DNA of 9,638 nt from DATCTV01 sp964400685 (GTDB lineage: Bacteria; Desulfobacterota; Desulfomonilia; UBA1062): the NCBI GenBank assembly GCA_964400685.1, contig CAYNVT010000150.1, positions 1 through 9,638 on the forward strand, read 5' to 3'. The translations under genes and the position numbers were made by a program. Below the pieces are notes generated by a model that saw nothing but the letters and a program-made list of their open reading frames with translations, made no database searches and had not been told where the DNA came from. Every line of letters starts with the position of its first letter. Position 1 is the stretch's first letter. Shown one piece after another: positions 7,448 through 9,638 of the stretch.

Positions 7448-8506
7448 ATGAAGAAAGCAGGAAACATCATTATCGTGCTGATTGCGGTTGCAGTAGCAGT
7501 TTCGGTTGGAGTCTTTCTGGCAAGGCCTGATCAGAAAGGGGCCGCAATTGTGAAAAACCCTATAGATTCAAACCTGTTTGCAGGAGCAGTGCTGACTGAA
7601 GCAGACCTGCTTGTCGTTGGAGACCTGGGAAAAACTTATCTGAGCGGCGATAGCGGGAAAACCTGGCATGAAGTACAGACGCCGACGAGATTTGCACTTC
7701 TTGATGTAAGCTTTAACGACGATAAAACCGGATGGGCTGCAGGGCAGGCGGGAGTGATACTGCACACCGCAGACGGCGGGAAAACCTGGACAACCCAGAA
7801 ATCTGGAGTTGAAATATCCCTGCTTGGAATACATAGCCTCGACACCCTTCATGCCTGTGCGGTGGGTGCGGATTCGACCGTGATTGTTACTGAGGACGGC
7901 GGCGCAACATGGGTCCAAGCTGCCCGGCCCGGGGCTGAGCCGGTCAGGGAAGGAGAATCCCCTGCTGCGGGATTCAACCTCTTCGGTGTTAAAATGATTG
8001 ATGCAAACACAATATGCGTGGCCGGATACATGGGAAGGATTTTTCTGACAAAAGATTCAGGAAAGACATGGGAGGAAATCAAGTCGCCGCTTTATGATAC
8101 CGAGAGTCAGGTCGGCAGGACGATATTTACTCTTGGCGGTAATGCGGGAAACATTGCAGTTGCAGGGCTGGACACCGCGATTGTGCTGTCCGGAGACAAT
8201 GCACTGACATGGGCCGAGATCGATCCGGGAATAAAAGAGCCTGAGATATTCGGAATAGACCTTGAAGAAAATACCGGACTTGCAGCAGGCTCAGCCGGGA
8301 CCGTCCTTGTCTCGGCGGATGAAGGCTCAACATGGAAAAGGTTGGATGCTCCTGAAATGGTTGGCCGTGCATGGCTGTCCGACGCTGACCTTAAGAAAAC
8401 CGCTTCCGGCATCAAAGGTCTGATTGTAGGCCAGTACGGAATAATCGGAATTTTTGAAAACGGAAATGTCTTGTGGCAGATCCCGGCCTTTCCGGAGGTG
8501 CAGTAA
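7448..8506 (+). CDS. Membrane-anchored BNR/Asp-box repeat (YCF48-like) protein
   Basis: A 352-residue protein with one N-terminal membrane segment (about residues 6-24) and then a predicted periplasmic beta-propeller. Six Asp-box repeats of the form S/T-x-D-x-G-x-T-W occur at 66-73, 107-114, 148-155, 201-208, 248-255 and 289-296. The fifth is degenerate (S-G-D-N-A-L-T-W). A final G-Q-Y-G strand near 325-330 may close the propeller. This resembles the YCF48-related assembly factors often encoded beside MMPL transporters and DUF1329 proteins, where a role in assembly or stability of the export complex is usually supposed. I chose ATG 7448, which has GAGG (7435-7438) nine bases upstream. A GTG at 7433 overlaps the previous stop but lacks a ribosome site and would add five residues. 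The next gene overlaps the stop by one base, so the two are probably translationally coupled. Confidence 0.85.
   Translation: MKKAGNIIIVLIAVAVAVSVGVFLARPDQKGAAIVKNPIDSNLFAGAVLTEADLLVVGDLGKTYLSGDSGKTWHEVQTPTRFALLDVSFNDDKTGWAAGQAGVILHTADGGKTWTTQKSGVEISLLGIHSLDTLHACAVGADSTVIVTEDGGATWVQAARPGAEPVREGESPAAGFNLFGVKMIDANTICVAGYMGRIFLTKDSGKTWEEIKSPLYDTESQVGRTIFTLGGNAGNIAVAGLDTAIVLSGDNALTWAEIDPGIKEPEIFGIDLEENTGLAAGSAGTVLVSADEGSTWKRLDAPEMVGRAWLSDADLKKTASGIKGLIVGQYGIIGIFENGNVLWQIPAFPEVQ
8494..8500 (+). promoter_or_regulatory. Ribosome binding site GGAGGTG for the MMPL gene
   Basis: GGAGGTG lies inside the end of the BNR gene, five bases before ATG 8506. With the TAATG stop-start overlap, it supports coupled translation and fixes the start of the transporter. 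Confidence 0.8.
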
Positions 8507-9638
8507 TGGCTGAAAACAAACTCCCGGTTAAAACCAGACCCGGCGCCCTTGTCTATAAATTCAGGGCCTTGATCCTTGCAGCACTCTTAATCATATGTAC
8601 AGTCTTTATGGTGTTCCTGAAGGATGTAAAACTAGACGAAGACCCTATGGCTTCAATGTATCCAGAGGGACACCCATTACTCAAAGGGCTTACTGCGATT
8701 GAAAAAATGGCCCTCAGGACCAACATGCTTGTTTGCCTGCTCGAAGTGAAAAACGGCGACATCTATAATGCTGCAACAATCAGGAAGATCGACGAAATAA
8801 CAAAAGGGCTGATGGATTGCGAGGTCATAAACCCGACATCGGTCACATCCCTTACGAAGGGGATGGACAACTATGACTATACCTCAAACGGACTGGACAT
8901 AGTGCCTGTCATGGGAAATGTCTGGCCCGAAACACCCGGGCAGTTTGCCGCGCTAAAAAAGCGTGTGGCCACAAACCCGATGGGTCCGGGTAAATACGTC
9001 TCATATGACGGCAAGGCGGTTATGATTACCGCAACCCTGATGAGTAGCGAACAGGTTGCCCGGTCATCCTGGCAGCAGATGGACGACAATCAGAAGGCAG
9101 GGCTTGCTTTTGAAAAATATAAATCAAGGGTGGATGCTGAATTTGATCCGAAGCTTATGAATAAACTTGCAGGGCTTAAGGAAAAGCTCAACGATAAAAA
9201 CCACACGCTGTTGTTCATGGGCGAAGAGGTCATCAAGGCCGACATGACAAAGATGGGCATGACGCAAATGCCTGTTGCCGGCGGCGTGATGTTCGTTCTT
9301 ATGATAGTTCTGGTGGCCGTTTATTTCAGGAGCTGGCAGCCGGTTTTGATAACAGTTATCGCAATGATTTTCCCGGCGGCCTCAAGCCTCGGCCTATATA
9401 GCCTTTTAGGCGGAAGCCTGAACCCGATGGCGGTCCTTTTCCCTCTTGCTGTTGCGATAACGAGTGCAGCGGCAACGGTCATGGTTCTGGATGGTTATTA
9501 TAAAGCGATTTTTGAAGAATGCGGCAAGGATGTTGCGATATCAAGGTCATGGGGTAGGGTTCCAGCAGGAATAGCGACAGCGGCAGTTATTTCTCTGGGG
9601 CTGCTGGCTGCAAAACTTTCTTTTCTCAGAGGGCTAGG
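8506..9638 (+). CDS. MMPL/RND family transporter, N-terminal part (cut by window end)
   Basis: The frame is open from ATG 8506 to the window edge, giving 377 complete codons of a protein usually about 750-900 residues long. It has the start of the RND layout. One membrane span lies at about 20-37. A periplasmic porter region runs over about 40-254, including an early D-E-D-P segment at about 45-48. Clustered spans follow at about 258-276, 282-302, 306-328 and 346 onward. A segment after the fourth span, F-E-E-C-G-K-D, matches the charged cytoplasmic stretch after that span in relatives. The start overlaps the BNR stop by one base. Such exporters move lipids or other hydrophobic molecules out of the inner membrane, driven by the proton gradient. 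Aligned by eye, the usual Asp and His of the fourth span are replaced (A323, M326), so proton coupling may differ. The substrate is unknown. Confidence 0.85.
   Translation, partial: MAENKLPVKTRPGALVYKFRALILAALLIICTVFMVFLKDVKLDEDPMASMYPEGHPLLKGLTAIEKMALRTNMLVCLLEVKNGDIYNAATIRKIDEITKGLMDCEVINPTSVTSLTKGMDNYDYTSNGLDIVPVMGNVWPETPGQFAALKKRVATNPMGPGKYVSYDGKAVMITATLMSSEQVARSSWQQMDDNQKAGLAFEKYKSRVDAEFDPKLMNKLAGLKEKLNDKNHTLLFMGEEVIKADMTKMGMTQMPVAGGVMFVLMIVLVAVYFRSWQPVLITVIAMIFPAASSLGLYSLLGGSLNPMAVLFPLAVAITSAAATVMVLDGYYKAIFEECGKDVAISRSWGRVPAGIATAAVISLGLLAAKLSFLRGL

Overview
The window most likely comes from a Gram-negative, mid-GC bacterium. An exported DUF1329 protein, a membrane-anchored BNR/YCF48-like protein and an MMPL/RND transporter are an envelope set known from Proteobacteria and relatives. 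A Desulfobacterota-like (former deltaproteobacterial) genome is my guess from gene content and style, and nothing in the sequence proves it. All genes lie on the + strand. No tRNA, rRNA, CRISPR array or transposase is visible.

Region 1 (1-227) has no convincing gene. Its first 90 bases fold into three consecutive stem-loops and look like a dispersed intergenic repeat or structured RNA. Region 2 (228-2061) is a two-gene unit: a metal-dependent amidohydrolase (Amidohydro_2 type) and, 19 bases on, a drug/metabolite-type multi-span membrane protein. Region 3 (2062-2184) holds a good sigma-70-like promoter, TTGATG-N17-TAAAAT. A perfect GntR/FadR-type operator, TGGTCTGACCA, overlaps its -10 end and expected start site, so the downstream genes look ligand-controlled.

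Region 4 (2185-9638) begins with an exported DUF1329 protein. Then comes a 110-base gap holding an unusual nested hairpin whose 27-base loop is three 9-base tandem units. After it lies a 1275-residue polypeptide that joins an LsrK-like FGGY sugar kinase, a D-isomer 2-hydroxyacid dehydrogenase, an SCP2-like lipid-binding domain and a class II aldolase. Catalytic residues look intact in all three enzymes. It is followed closely by a membrane-anchored BNR-repeat protein and, overlapping that by one base, the start of an MMPL/RND transporter cut off by the window edge.

DUF1329, the BNR protein and the MMPL transporter are a familiar trio thought to act in envelope or lipid export. Here a cytoplasmic fusion enzyme is inserted between the first and the other two. 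My inference is that the fusion phosphorylates, oxidises or reduces, and cleaves (or builds) one substrate without releasing it, and that the SCP2 domain hints at a hydrophobic substrate linked to the envelope system. The substrate cannot be read from the sequence. The fusion is the most interesting object in the window.
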